A stretch of DNA of 64,000 nt from Pseudomonadota bacterium (GTDB lineage Bacteria; Pseudomonadota; Gammaproteobacteria; Steroidobacterales; Steroidobacteraceae): contig JAFEDT010000006.1 of the NCBI GenBank assembly GCA_018241445.1, positions 62,001 to 126,000 of the forward strand, in the 5' to 3' direction. A program made the position numbers and the translations under genes. This document shows positions 28,818 to 39,324 of the stretch, piece by piece (position 1 is the first letter of the stretch; every line of letters starts with the position of its first letter). The notes beneath the pieces were generated by a model. The model was not told the origin of the DNA and did not search any database. It was given only the letters and a program-made list of their open reading frames with translations.

Positions 28818-29873
28818 TCAGAAGGAATAGCTGCCGCCGGCACTCACCGTCAGGCGGGGAAACAGCTGGACGCCGTAGAGGTTGCTGTATACGGGCACCT
28901 GCACGAAGGCGAACACGTTCGCCCTGCGTCCGATCCCGGCGCTGAGCCCCGGGCTCACGTAGGCGACGGTGCCGGCGCTGTTCTGCACGTCCGCCAGCGC
29001 CCCCTGGTCCGGCGCCTTGTGCAGCAGGTTCACCTGCAACTGCGGAGTCCAGCGGTCGCCCGCGATATAGCGCGCTCCCAGGCTGACCGTGACCGAATTG
29101 CCGGGACGATAGTCGCTGCCCGGCTGGTCCATGTGATGACGCACGGCGGACTGGAACTGGCCGCTGGCGAAGGCGTCGAAGTCCTGGCCGACCATGCGAT
29201 GGTAGTAGGCGCCGACGATCACATCGGTGCTGCCGGTACCGGGCTGCAGGCTGGCATCCAGGGGGCTGCCGGCGGCGGGACCGGAGTGGAAATCAACCGC
29301 GGTCCCGTAGCGCCCGCTGGGCAGCTTGATCCCCAGTTGTATTGCGAGATGGCGGGTCGGCAGCAGGCCCTGGTAGCTGCCCAGCAGCTTGATATCACCA
29401 ACACTGGAGCTGAACGAGCGGCTGAGCGGCCGGAGCGGCGCGATCGAGTCCTGGTTGCCGTAAGTCGAATGGCTGCGGATCACGTAGGGCACCAGCACAG
29501 TCACGTTCCAGTCGGTGGGGAAGTTGTAGCTGATCCCCGCGGTTGCATACTGGTTGATCGTGCGGTGCTCGAGCTCGTAACCATCCGGCACGCCCGACAC
29601 CGCCCGCGTGCCGCTGCGCAGCTGGTCCTGGTCGATGTAGTCGTATTCCAGGCTGGCGCGCCAACCCGGCAGCGCCGGGTATCCCATGGCCGCATCGACA
29701 CCCAGGGTGCAGCCACAGGAGGCACAGGCGAAGGAACGCTGCGGGACAGCGAGTGAAAACACCGCGACTGCGGACACGGCGTACGCGCAAAGCGGCCTCG
29801 CCGCGCGCGGAGCCGCGAGTGTCAGTGCTACCAGCGGCAATCGTCCTCGCGGGGCGCGCAGCGTTCGGACCAC
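28818..29873 (-). CDS. Outer-membrane beta-barrel protein with N-terminal CASCGC motif
   Basis: About 351 residues from a GTG; the exact start is uncertain because the N-terminus is Arg/Ala-rich. A hydrophobic stretch (AYAVSAVAVFSLAVP) ends in SFA, after which the mature protein would begin CASCGCTLGVD. The rest is a beta-barrel of amphipathic strands (YELEHRTINQYATAGISYNF split by turns) ending GGSYSF with C-terminal Phe. It resembles MetA/phenol-degradation-type transporter barrels, but the role is unknown. The three closely spaced Cys at the periplasmic start could bind metal or form a disulfide. It interrupts the riboflavin cluster. Confidence 0.7.
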   Translation of the reverse strand: MVRTLRAPRGRLPLVALTLAAPRAARPLCAYAVSAVAVFSLAVPQRSFACASCGCTLGVDAAMGYPALPGWRASLEYDYIDQDQLRSGTRAVSGVPDGYELEHRTINQYATAGISYNFPTDWNVTVLVPYVIRSHSTYGNQDSIAPLRPLSRSFSSSVGDIKLLGSYQGLLPTRHLAIQLGIKLPSGRYGTAVDFHSGPAAGSPLDASLQPGTGSTDVIVGAYYHRMVGQDFDAFASGQFQSAVRHHMDQPGSDYRPGNSVTVSLGARYIAGDRWTPQLQVNLLHKAPDQGALADVQNSAGTVAYVSPGLSAGIGRRANVFAFVQVPVYSNLYGVQLFPRLTVSAGGSYSF

Positions 29874-29920
29874 GGAGGCAGTATATCTCGCGTTACCGCC
29901 ATGAGGCGCCAGAGCGGCTT

Positions 29921-29988
29921 CGGGTGCCAGTCATTCCCGGGTGCCAGTCATTCCCGGGTGGCAGTCGTTCCCGGGTGCCAGTTATTCC
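29921..29988. repeat. 17-bp tandem repeat, four copies
   Basis: The unit cgggtgccagtcattcc is repeated four times head to tail. Copies 1 and 2 are identical, copy 3 has two changes and copy 4 one. The last copy contains the ribE stop codon. The array fills most of the gap before the outer-membrane protein gene. There are no spacers, so it is not a CRISPR array; replication slippage is the likely origin. Confidence 0.9.
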
Positions 29989-30575
29989 CTGGACACCAAC
30001 CGGTCCAGGTAGCGCGCCACCAGGTCGATCTCGAGATTCACCCGCGCATCCACCGTGAGCGCACCGAGCGTCGTGTGGGTAAGCGTGTGCGGAATGATGT
30101 TGACGTCAAATCCGCCAGCCGACACGGTGTTGACCGTCAGGCTGACGCCATCGACCGTGATCGAACCCTTGGGCGCCACGAAGCGGGCCAGCGATGCCGG
30201 CAGTGCAAAGCCCAGGCGCCGCGAGCGCGCATCTTCGCTCATGGTAACCAGCGAACCCACGGCATCGACGTGCCCACTGACCAGATGCCCGCCGAGCGCA
30301 TCTCCGGCGCGCAGCGCGGGCTCGAGATTCACCGCCGCGCCCACCACCAGTTCGCCAAGAGTCGTAACGCTCAGCGTTTCGCGCGAAACGTCGGCGACAA
30401 AGCGCTGAGCGTTGATCTCGACAGCGGTCAGGCAGCAGCCCTGGACGCTGACGCTGTCGCCCGCCTTGAGCACGGACAGGTCAAGCCTGTGGCAGGCGAT
30501 CGTGAGCCGCAGGTCGCCCCCGCGCTTCTCACAGTTCTCAACCGTGCCGACGTCCAGGACGATTCCGGTGAACAC
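29982..30575 (-). CDS. ribE: Riboflavin synthase, alpha subunit
   Basis: 197 residues from a GTG preceded by GGGAGG. It begins with the diagnostic (M)FTGIV and has two tandem lumazine-binding halves: SVSVQGCCLTAVEI with GHLVSGHVDAVG, and GSITVDGVSLTVN. It dismutates two lumazines into riboflavin. It starts 20 bp after ribD. Its last codons lie in a 17-bp tandem repeat. Confidence 0.95.
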   Translation of the reverse strand: MFTGIVLDVGTVENCEKRGGDLRLTIACHRLDLSVLKAGDSVSVQGCCLTAVEINAQRFVADVSRETLSVTTLGELVVGAAVNLEPALRAGDALGGHLVSGHVDAVGSLVTMSEDARSRRLGFALPASLARFVAPKGSITVDGVSLTVNTVSAGGFDVNIIPHTLTHTTLGALTVDARVNLEIDLVARYLDRLVSRE

Positions 30576-30595
30576 AAGGCCTCCCGTTGTCGCAG

Positions 30596-31783
30596 TCAGG
30601 TCGCGACGTGTGCTGCCGCCGCCTGCAAGTCCGCAGCTGGAGCCGCGGCCCGCGGGCGCAAACGCAGGCGCAGGTCCGGCCCGAGGCGCACCACGTCGAT
30701 CACCTCGAACTGCGCCGCCTGCGGCAGCTGTGTGAGCTCGGGCCACATCAGCAGCGGCCGCGCCGACTGCCCGAGCACCTTCGGCGCCACATACAGCAAC
30801 AGCTCGTCCACCAACCCCTGCTGCAGCAGTGCTCCGGCCAGGGTCGGACCGGCTTCGACCAGCACCTCGTTGATCTCCAGCTCGCCCAGCCGGTCCAGCA
30901 ACGCAGGCAGCGCCACGCCTGCCGTGTCGGCCGGCAGCAGCTCGACCCGCGCACCCCGCCCTGTCAGCGCGGCCGCCTGCTGTTCGCGGGCGGCGCCCGC
31001 CGCCGTCATCACCAGCACCTCGGCGCCAGCGTCGAACAGGCGCGCCTGCAGCGGCAGCCGCAGCGACGCATCCAGCACCACGATCAGCGGCCGTGCAACC
31101 GCGAATGCGGGCTGCGCCATGTCTCCTGCGCTGCCCGGCGGCCCCGATGGCGGGCGCACGGTAAGGCGCGGATCGTCCGCCAGCACCGTGCCGATGCCGG
31201 TCAGAATGGCGCCGCTGCGCGCGCGCCAGCGATGTACGTCGGCCCGCGCGGCCTCGCCGGTGATCCAGCGACTGGTACCGTCGGCGAGCGCCGTGCGGCC
31301 GTCCAGGCTGGTGGCGAGTTTCACACGCACCAGCGGGCGCCCGCTGCCCATGCGACGGAAGAAGCCGGCGTTCAGTTCCCTCGCCTCGGCCTCGAGCAGT
31401 CCGGTCTCCACCGCGATGCGCGCCGCACGCAGCCGCTGCGCGCCCGCGCCGGCAACCTGCGGGTTGGGGTCCGCCACGCAGTAGACCACGCGCGCCACGC
31501 GCGCTGCGATCAGTGCGTCGGCGCACGGCGGCGTGCGGCCGTGATGAGCACATGGTTCCAGCGTCACATACACCGTCGCCCCCGCGGCGCGGGCGCCGGC
31601 ATTGCGCAGCGCCAGCGCCTCGGCGTGCGGCTGGCCGGCGCGTTCATGCCAGCCCTCACCGACGATGCGGTTGCCCTGCGCAATGACGCAGCCCACGCGG
31701 GGATTGGGGTCGGTGCCGCCAATGCCCTGCGCCGCCAGCGCCAGGGCGCGCTGCATCGCCGTGTTGTCAAATTCAGAGAACAT
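30596..31783 (-). CDS. ribD: Bifunctional riboflavin deaminase/reductase RibD
   Basis: 395 residues. The N-terminal deaminase domain has the zinc site HAEALAL and PCAHHGRTPPCADAL. The C-terminal reductase domain (about 150-380) has VRVKLATSLDGRTAL and LVEAGPTLAGALL. It performs steps 2 and 3 of riboflavin synthesis on the GTP cyclohydrolase II product. The start is 3 bp after the nrdR stop, in the conserved nrdR-ribD-ribE order. Confidence 0.95.
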   Translation of the reverse strand: MFSEFDNTAMQRALALAAQGIGGTDPNPRVGCVIAQGNRIVGEGWHERAGQPHAEALALRNAGARAAGATVYVTLEPCAHHGRTPPCADALIAARVARVVYCVADPNPQVAGAGAQRLRAARIAVETGLLEAEARELNAGFFRRMGSGRPLVRVKLATSLDGRTALADGTSRWITGEAARADVHRWRARSGAILTGIGTVLADDPRLTVRPPSGPPGSAGDMAQPAFAVARPLIVVLDASLRLPLQARLFDAGAEVLVMTAAGAAREQQAAALTGRGARVELLPADTAGVALPALLDRLGELEINEVLVEAGPTLAGALLQQGLVDELLLYVAPKVLGQSARPLLMWPELTQLPQAAQFEVIDVVRLGPDLRLRLRPRAAAPAADLQAAAAHVAT

Positions 31784-31786
31784 TGC

Positions 31787-32404
31787 TCAACCGTCCGGCT
31801 TGCCGCCGCTCTTGCCGGCGGCGGGCCCGGCGGACGGCGCAGGTGAACCGGGTGCGTCCGCCTCGCTGTCCGGCAGCAGCGGCAACTGCTCGCGATTGGC
31901 GGCGCGTGCCGCGCTGCGCTTGTGCGTGCGCCCGGCCGCATGCGCAGCCTGACGCGCGTCGCGCAGGCGGCGGATCTCGTCGTGGAAAGCCTCCACGTCC
32001 TCGAAATGGCGGTACACGGAGGCGAAGCGTACATAACCGACTTCGTCCAGGTGCTGCAATTCCTCCATCACCAGTTCCCCGACGGTACGCGCGGAGATCT
32101 CGCGGTCGCCCAGCACGCGCACCTTGTGGACGATGCGGCTCAGCGCCTCGTCGATCTGCTCGCGGGATACCGGGCGCTTCTGCAGCGCCCGCTCCATGCC
32201 GGCGCGTACCTTGCCCTCGTCAAAGGGCTCGCGCGCGCGGTCGGTCTTGACCACCACCGGCATCAGCAGCTCGGCGGCCTCGAAGGTGTTGAAGCGCTCG
32301 CCACACGCCAGGCACTCACGGCGGCGACGCACCTGCCGCCCCTCGCCCGCCAGACGTGAGTCGTTGACCTTGGTCTCCGGGTGTCCGCAGAAGGGGCAGT
32401 GCAT
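31787..32404 (-). CDS. nrdR: Transcriptional repressor NrdR with a long C-terminal tail
   Basis: 205 residues, about 45 more than usual. The N-terminal zinc ribbon has [15 protein letters not shown] and [13 protein letters not shown]. An ATP-cone domain follows (about 48-138), with [24 protein letters not shown] split across strands and helices. NrdR senses ATP/dATP and represses ribonucleotide reductase genes. The tail after about residue 158 is a low-complexity basic then Ala/Gly/Pro region ([13 protein letters not shown] and on). glyA lies 24 bp upstream on the same strand. Confidence 0.95.
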   Translation of the reverse strand: MHCPFCGHPETKVNDSRLAGEGRQVRRRRECLACGERFNTFEAAELLMPVVVKTDRAREPFDEGKVRAGMERALQKRPVSREQIDEALSRIVHKVRVLGDREISARTVGELVMEELQHLDEVGYVRFASVYRHFEDVEAFHDEIRRLRDARQAAHAAGRTHKRSAARAANREQLPLLPDSEADAPGSPAPSAGPAAGKSGGKPDG

Positions 32405-32428
32405 GGATCGCGCCCTTGCAAGGCGCCG

Positions 32429-33685
32429 TCAGGTTACGTAGACCGGGAACCGCCGGCACAGCTCCACGACCTGCGGGCGGACCTTGTCGATCACGGCCTG
32501 CGAACCTTCCGCGTCCAGGATCTGCGCGATGAGGTCGGCCACCTGCTGGATCTCCGCCTCGCGGAAACCGCGCGTGGTGGAGGCCGGCGTCCCCAGGCGC
32601 AGTCCGCTGGTGATCATCGGCGGGCGCGGATCGTTCGGTACGGCGTTCTTGTTCACCGTGATGTTGGCGCGGCCGAGCGCGGCGTCGGCATCTTTCCCCG
32701 TGATGTTGCGGCCGGCCAGGCTGAGCAGGAACAGGTGATTGTCGGTGCCGCCGGAGACCACCTGGTAGCCGCGCTCGATCAGGCGCGCCGCCATGGCGCG
32801 CGCATTGGCCAGCACCTGGCGCTGGTAGTCGTTGAACTGCGGCTCCAGCGCTTCCTTGAACGCCACCGCCTTGGCCGCGATGACATGCATGAGCGGCCCG
32901 CCCTGCGTGCCGGGGAACACCAGTGAGTTGAGCTTCCTGGTGATTTCCTCGTTGGCGCGCGCCAGGATCAGGCCGCCGCGCGGACCACGCAGGGTCTTGT
33001 GGGTGGTGGTGGTCACCACGTCGGCGTGCGGCAGAGGGTTGGGATACAGGCCGGCGGCCACCAGGCCGGCGACGTGCGCCATGTCGACCACGAAATACGC
33101 GCCGACGCTTTTGGCGATGGCCGCAAAGCGCGCCCAGTCGATGACCCGCGAATAGGCGGAGAAGCCCGCTATGATCAGTTTCGGCCGGTGCTCCTGCGCC
33201 AGTCTCTCCACCTGCTCGTAGTCGATCTCACCGGTGTCGGGGCGGATGCCGTACTGCGCGGCGCGGAAGAACTTGCCCGAAAAGTTGACCCTGGCGCCAT
33301 GGGTCAGGTGACCGCCGTGGTCCAGGCTCATGCCGAGAATCGCATCTCCGGGCTGCACCAGCGCGAAATAGGCGGCGGCGTTGGCCTGCGAGCCGGAGTG
33401 CGGCTGCACGTTGGCGTAGTCGGCGCCGAACAGTTTTTTGGCGCGATCGATCGCCAGCTGCTCGGCGATGTCCACGAACTCGCAACCGCCGTAGTAGCGC
33501 TTGCCCGGGTAGCCCTCGGCGTACTTGTTGGTCAGGACCGAACCCTGCGCCTGCAGCACCCGTGGACTGGTGTAGTTCTCCGAGGCGATCAGCTCGACGT
33601 GGTCCTCCTGGCGGCGGCGCTCACCGTCGATTGCATGGGCCAGCTCGGGGTCGAAGCTCTCGATCGTCATGGTGCTGCGGAACAT
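32429..33685 (-). CDS. glyA: Serine hydroxymethyltransferase
   Basis: 418 residues. The start [15 protein letters not shown] aligns with the E. coli GlyA start MLKREMNIADYDAEL. PLP-enzyme motifs: [34 protein letters not shown], and the Schiff-base Lys in [13 protein letters not shown]. It interconverts serine and glycine and loads one-carbon units on tetrahydrofolate. It is the first gene of the glyA-nrdR-rib cluster. A 162-bp gap upstream presumably holds the promoter; no riboswitch was recognised there. Confidence 0.97.
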   Translation of the reverse strand: MFRSTMTIESFDPELAHAIDGERRRQEDHVELIASENYTSPRVLQAQGSVLTNKYAEGYPGKRYYGGCEFVDIAEQLAIDRAKKLFGADYANVQPHSGSQANAAAYFALVQPGDAILGMSLDHGGHLTHGARVNFSGKFFRAAQYGIRPDTGEIDYEQVERLAQEHRPKLIIAGFSAYSRVIDWARFAAIAKSVGAYFVVDMAHVAGLVAAGLYPNPLPHADVVTTTTHKTLRGPRGGLILARANEEITRKLNSLVFPGTQGGPLMHVIAAKAVAFKEALEPQFNDYQRQVLANARAMAARLIERGYQVVSGGTDNHLFLLSLAGRNITGKDADAALGRANITVNKNAVPNDPRPPMITSGLRLGTPASTTRGFREAEIQQVADLIAQILDAEGSQAVIDKVRPQVVELCRRFPVYVT

Positions 33686-33847
33686 GCGGGGTACTGCCTT
33701 GATTTGCGGGCGTATGGGTGAGAAAACCGGGCCGCGGATTGTACCGGATGGCGCGCGCGGCAGCGCAGCGCCGATGCGACACCGGTTTGCACGCCGGACC
33801 CCTCGGCCGGGCGGGTGGCAGGATATCGGGCGATCTCGGCCTGTGGA

Positions 33848-34783
33848 TCAGTCCAGCAGGCTGTGCACCACCGCGCTCCAGGCGCGCGCCAGGTTGCCGC
33901 GGTTGTAGCCGCCACCGCCCAGGGCCAGCACCCGGCCGTGTCCCAGGCTGTCCGCCAGCGCGGCGAGATCGCGGGCGGCGGCGCCGTGACTGCGCTCGGT
34001 CAGGCGCAGGTGAGTGATGGGGTCGCCCTCGAGACTGTCGGCGCCGCACTGCAGGATGATGAACTGCGGCTCGTGGCCGCGCAGGTGCTGCATGACCTGC
34101 GGCCAGGCCTGCGCAAACTCCCCATCCCCCGCACCCGGCTCAAGCGGAATGTTGAGTTTCAGGCCACGCGCCGCGCCGCGCCCGGTTTCCTCGCTCGCGC
34201 CGGTGCCCGGAAACAGGTAGCGGCCGTCTTCGTGCAGGTCGGCAAACACCACCGCGGTGTCGTCCTCGAAGGCGTAGAAGACTCCGTCGCCGTGATGGGC
34301 GTCGATATCGACGTAGGCAATGCGCGTCAGTCCGGCGCGCTTGAGCATCTCGATGGCGACGCCGCAATCGTTGAACACACAGAACCCGCCGGCGCGGTCA
34401 CGCGCCGCGTGGTGCAGCCCGGCGATCGGCACGAAGGCACGCCGGCACTCCCCGGCCATGACGGCTTCCATCGCCGCAAGCGTCGCGCCCACCACCGACG
34501 CAGCGGCTTCATACACGCCGCGGAACGCCGGCGTGTCGCCACCGTCCAGGAAGCCGCCGCCGGCCTGCGAGCGCTCGCGCACGAACTGCAGGTACCGGGG
34601 TGTGTGGAAGGCGCCGAGTTCCGCCTCGGTTGCGGCGCGCGGCTCGATCACCCGGACGCGCTGCTGCAGGCCCCGGGCCGTGAACTCCCGCAGGAAGGCG
34701 CCGTGACGATCGATGCCGAAGGGATGACCATCGCCGAAACCGTAGCGGCCAATGCGCTCGCTGACCACCACCCCCACGCTCAT
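33848..34783 (-). CDS. Histone-deacetylase-family (AcuC-like) deacetylase
   Basis: 311 residues from [14 protein letters not shown]. Zinc hydrolase features: the catalytic His pair in [18 protein letters not shown], metal ligands in [11 protein letters not shown], and the second Asp in [12 protein letters not shown], then LALGGGGYN. Related enzymes deacetylate acetyl-lysine (AcuC acting on acetyl-CoA synthetase) or polyamines; the target here is unknown. It ends 162 bp upstream of the glyA start on the same strand and is divergent from ettA (137-bp gap). Confidence 0.88.
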   Translation of the reverse strand: MSVGVVVSERIGRYGFGDGHPFGIDRHGAFLREFTARGLQQRVRVIEPRAATEAELGAFHTPRYLQFVRERSQAGGGFLDGGDTPAFRGVYEAAASVVGATLAAMEAVMAGECRRAFVPIAGLHHAARDRAGGFCVFNDCGVAIEMLKRAGLTRIAYVDIDAHHGDGVFYAFEDDTAVVFADLHEDGRYLFPGTGASEETGRGAARGLKLNIPLEPGAGDGEFAQAWPQVMQHLRGHEPQFIILQCGADSLEGDPITHLRLTERSHGAAARDLAALADSLGHGRVLALGGGGYNRGNLARAWSAVVHSLLD

Positions 34784-34920
34784 GGCGCCGCAGCCTAGCA
34801 TCTATGGCCGGCGCGCGCCGCCTCGCGTGCGCCATGCGCCGGCGCCGCTGTGCGCCGGCCCCGCCGACCCCCGGCCCGCGGGGCACAGGCGCGCGCCAAT
34901 TCGTTACACTTGAGCGCACA

Positions 34921-36594
<1,674 letters not shown>

Positions 36595-36609
36595 TAGTGA
36601 TAAGCAAGC

Positions 36610-36730
36610 AGGCACGAGCGAAAAAGGTTCTTTCCGGGGGCGTCAAAAACAGGGATGTTTTTGCGCAGGCTCCAGGGAAGGATTCACGCCGGCCCCGGAA
36701 AGAACCTTTTTTGATCGGGACTGCGGCTGC
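36610..36730 (+). repeat. Palindromic intergenic repeat, long copy (MITE-like)
   Basis: 121 bp filling the gap between ettA and mprF. Perfect 19-bp inverted arms AAAAAGGTTCTTTCCGGGG (36621-36639) and CCCCGGAAAGAACCTTTTT (36693-36711) enclose 53 bp. That interior contains a second hairpin, CAAAAAC-AGGGAT-GTTTTTG. Ten bases before and 19 after the arms are also shared with the copy at 26589-26662. The right arm with its T-run could act as a terminator for ettA. The mprF ATG follows within 3 bp. Confidence 0.8.
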
Positions 36731-36732
36731 GA

Positions 36733-39324
36733 ATGAGCGCATCTGAGCGCGCAGCAGACAGCGAAGCCGGCGGGCGCGAACTGCTGTGGCGCTGGGCCGG
36801 GCCGCTGGCAGCGCTGGTTTTCTTCGCGCTGGTGGTGGTGCTGCTGCACCACCAGCTGTCGCGGCTGCACGTGCGCAGCGTCTTCGAGCACCTGCACGCC
36901 ATCCCGCGCCGCCAGGTGCTGGCGGCCCTGGGTTTCACGCTGCTGTCCTACTGGCTGTTGACCACCTACGACCTGCTGGCGCTGCGCTATCTGCGGCGCG
37001 TCATCGCCTATCCCCGCATCGTCTTCACCTCGTTCATCGCCTACTCCTTCGGCCACACACTGGGCTTCTCCGCGTTTACCGGCGCTGCAATCCGCTTCCG
37101 CCTGTATGCCACCGAGCAGGTCAGCGCGGTCGAAGTCGCCACGGTCACAGCCTTCTGCAGCCTGTCGCTCGGCCTGGGCCTCGCCACCATCTCCGGACTG
37201 TCGCTGCTGCTGACGCCGGCCAACGCGGCAGCCGTCCTGCACCTGCGCCAGAGCTGGACCATGCTGCTGGGCATGGGCCTGCTGGCAGCGGTATGCGCCT
37301 ACGGCCTGTGGGCCTGCAGCGCGCAACGGCCGCTGGAGATCCGCGGCTGGGCGCTGCGTCCGCCCGGGGCGGCCATTGGCCTGACACAGCTCGCCCTGTC
37401 GGTGCTCGACCTGTCGCTGTCGTGCGCCGTGGTGTGGTCGCTGCTGCCCGCAGACGCCGACATTGGCTTCATCCCCTTCCTGGGCGTGTATGCCGTGGCG
37501 GTGATCGCGGGCATCATCAGCCACGTGCCCGGCGGTGTCGGTGTGTTCGAGGCGGTGATCCTCTTCACCCTGCCCAACGTGGCGCCGGAGGCGCTGCTCG
37601 GCTCGCTGCTGGCCTACCGCGGCATCTATTACTTCGCGCCGCTGGTGTGCGGCGCACTGCTGTTCGCCTCCAAGGAACTGTCCGCGCAGCGCGGCCGGCT
37701 GGCGCGCGCGCAGGAACTGGCGAGTCTGTACGTTGCACCGGTGGTGCCGCAGGTGGCGGGCGGCCTCACCTTCCTCGCCGGCGCCCTGCTGCTGTTTTCG
37801 GGCGCCACTCCCGCGGTCGAGGAGCGGCTGTACTTCCTCAACCGCTTCCTGCCGCTGGCGGTGCTGGAGGTGTCGCATCTGGCCGGCAGCGCGGTCGGAC
37901 TGGGCCTGCTGGTGCTGGCACGTGCGCTGTTCCGGCGGGTGCAGGCCGCCTACTACATCTGCGTCTGGCTGTTGGTGGGCGGTATCTTCGCCTCGCTGCT
38001 GAAGGGACTGGACTTCGAGGAAGCCAGCCTGCTGGCGCTGGTGCTGGGCGTGCTGATCCTGGGAAGGCGTGCGTTCTACCGCCCCACCGCCATCCTGGCC
38101 GAACGTTTCACCCCGGTATGGGTGGCCAGCATCGCCGGTGTGGTCATCACGGCCCTGTGGATCGGCATCATCACCTCCCGCCACGTGCCGTACTCCGACG
38201 AACTGTGGTGGACCTTTGCCCTGCACGGCCATGCCCCAAGAGTGCTGCGCGCCTCGCTGGCGGTGATCCTGCTGGGCAGCGCCTTCGTGCTGCTCAACAT
38301 GCTGCGCCCGGCGCGTCCGGAACCGGCGGTCGCGGATGCGGCGGACCTGGCGCGGGCCACGCCATTGATCGCGGCCTGCGACACCACGCTGGCAAACGCC
38401 GCGCTGACCGGCGACAAGCGCCTGCTGTTCAGTGACGCCGACGATGCCTTCGTCATGTACCAGATCGCGGGCCATAGCTGGATCGCACTCGGCGATCCGG
38501 TCGGGGCCCGCGGCGGGGCGGAGGAGCTGGTGTGGCGGCTGCGCGAGATGTCCGATCATCACGGCGCGCGCCTGGTTTTCTACCAGGTCTGCGGCGAGCG
38601 CCTGGGCCTGTACGCCGACCTGGGGCTGGCGGCGCTGAAGATCGGCGAAGAGGCGCGCGTACCGCTGGCCGATTTCTCACTGGAAGGCGCGCCCCGCGCC
38701 GATCTGCGCCAGGCCTGGCGCCGCGCACAGCGCGACGGCGCCACCTTCGAGGTCGTGCAGAGCGCGGACGTGCCGCGGCTGATGCCGGTGCTGCAGGAGA
38801 TTTCCTCCTCCTGGCTGTCCAGCAAGTCCACCGGCGAGAAGGGCTTTTCGGTCGGCGCCTTCTCACCCGCATACGTGCAGCAGTTCCCGGTGGCGGTGGT
38901 GCGCGCCCAGGGCGTGCCGGCGGCCTTCGCCAACCTGTGGCTCACCGGCACCCGCTCGGAGCTGTCGGTGGACCTGATGCGTTTCGCGCCCGACGCACCG
39001 CGCGGCGCCATGGACTTCCTGTTCATAGAGCTGATGCAATGGGGCCGCGCGCAGGGCTACCAGTGGTTCAACCTGGGGATGGCGCCGCTGTCGGGGCTGG
39101 AAGCGCATCCGCTGGCGCCGGCCTGGCATCGCGTCGGCAATTTCATCTTCCGCCACGGCGAGCACTTCTATAACTTCGATGGCCTGCGCCGCTACAAGGC
39201 GAAGTTCGATCCAGCGTGGGAGCCACGCTACCTGGTGGCGCCCGGCGGCATGGCGTTGCCGCGGGTGCTGATCGACGTGTCGGTGCTGATCGCTGGCGGA
39301 GTCAGGGAGTTGTTCGCGCGATGA
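36733..39324 (+). CDS. mprF: Aminoacyl-phosphatidylglycerol synthase/flippase MprF
   Basis: 863 residues. The N-terminal half holds about 14 membrane helices, including the flippase domain (residues 15-330 with HTLGFSAFTGAAIRFRLY and HVPGGVGVFEAVIL). The C-terminal soluble DUF2156 domain (about 540-850) is the aminoacyl transferase, with FSDADDAFVMYQ, GDPVGARGGAEELVW and WFNLGMAPLSG. It adds Lys or Ala from charged tRNA to phosphatidylglycerol, reducing membrane negative charge. The amino acid cannot be told from sequence. The AcvB-type hydrolase gene overlaps its stop (ATGA), which favours lysyl-PG. Confidence 0.94.
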   Translation: MSASERAADSEAGGRELLWRWAGPLAALVFFALVVVLLHHQLSRLHVRSVFEHLHAIPRRQVLAALGFTLLSYWLLTTYDLLALRYLRRVIAYPRIVFTSFIAYSFGHTLGFSAFTGAAIRFRLYATEQVSAVEVATVTAFCSLSLGLGLATISGLSLLLTPANAAAVLHLRQSWTMLLGMGLLAAVCAYGLWACSAQRPLEIRGWALRPPGAAIGLTQLALSVLDLSLSCAVVWSLLPADADIGFIPFLGVYAVAVIAGIISHVPGGVGVFEAVILFTLPNVAPEALLGSLLAYRGIYYFAPLVCGALLFASKELSAQRGRLARAQELASLYVAPVVPQVAGGLTFLAGALLLFSGATPAVEERLYFLNRFLPLAVLEVSHLAGSAVGLGLLVLARALFRRVQAAYYICVWLLVGGIFASLLKGLDFEEASLLALVLGVLILGRRAFYRPTAILAERFTPVWVASIAGVVITALWIGIITSRHVPYSDELWWTFALHGHAPRVLRASLAVILLGSAFVLLNMLRPARPEPAVADAADLARATPLIAACDTTLANAALTGDKRLLFSDADDAFVMYQIAGHSWIALGDPVGARGGAEELVWRLREMSDHHGARLVFYQVCGERLGLYADLGLAALKIGEEARVPLADFSLEGAPRADLRQAWRRAQRDGATFEVVQSADVPRLMPVLQEISSSWLSSKSTGEKGFSVGAFSPAYVQQFPVAVVRAQGVPAAFANLWLTGTRSELSVDLMRFAPDAPRGAMDFLFIELMQWGRAQGYQWFNLGMAPLSGLEAHPLAPAWHRVGNFIFRHGEHFYNFDGLRRYKAKFDPAWEPRYLVAPGGMALPRVLIDVSVLIAGGVRELFAR

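Noticed and set aside
29921..29988. Possible CRISPR array
   Set aside because: Repeats are contiguous with no spacers and only 17 bp long; no cas genes are present.
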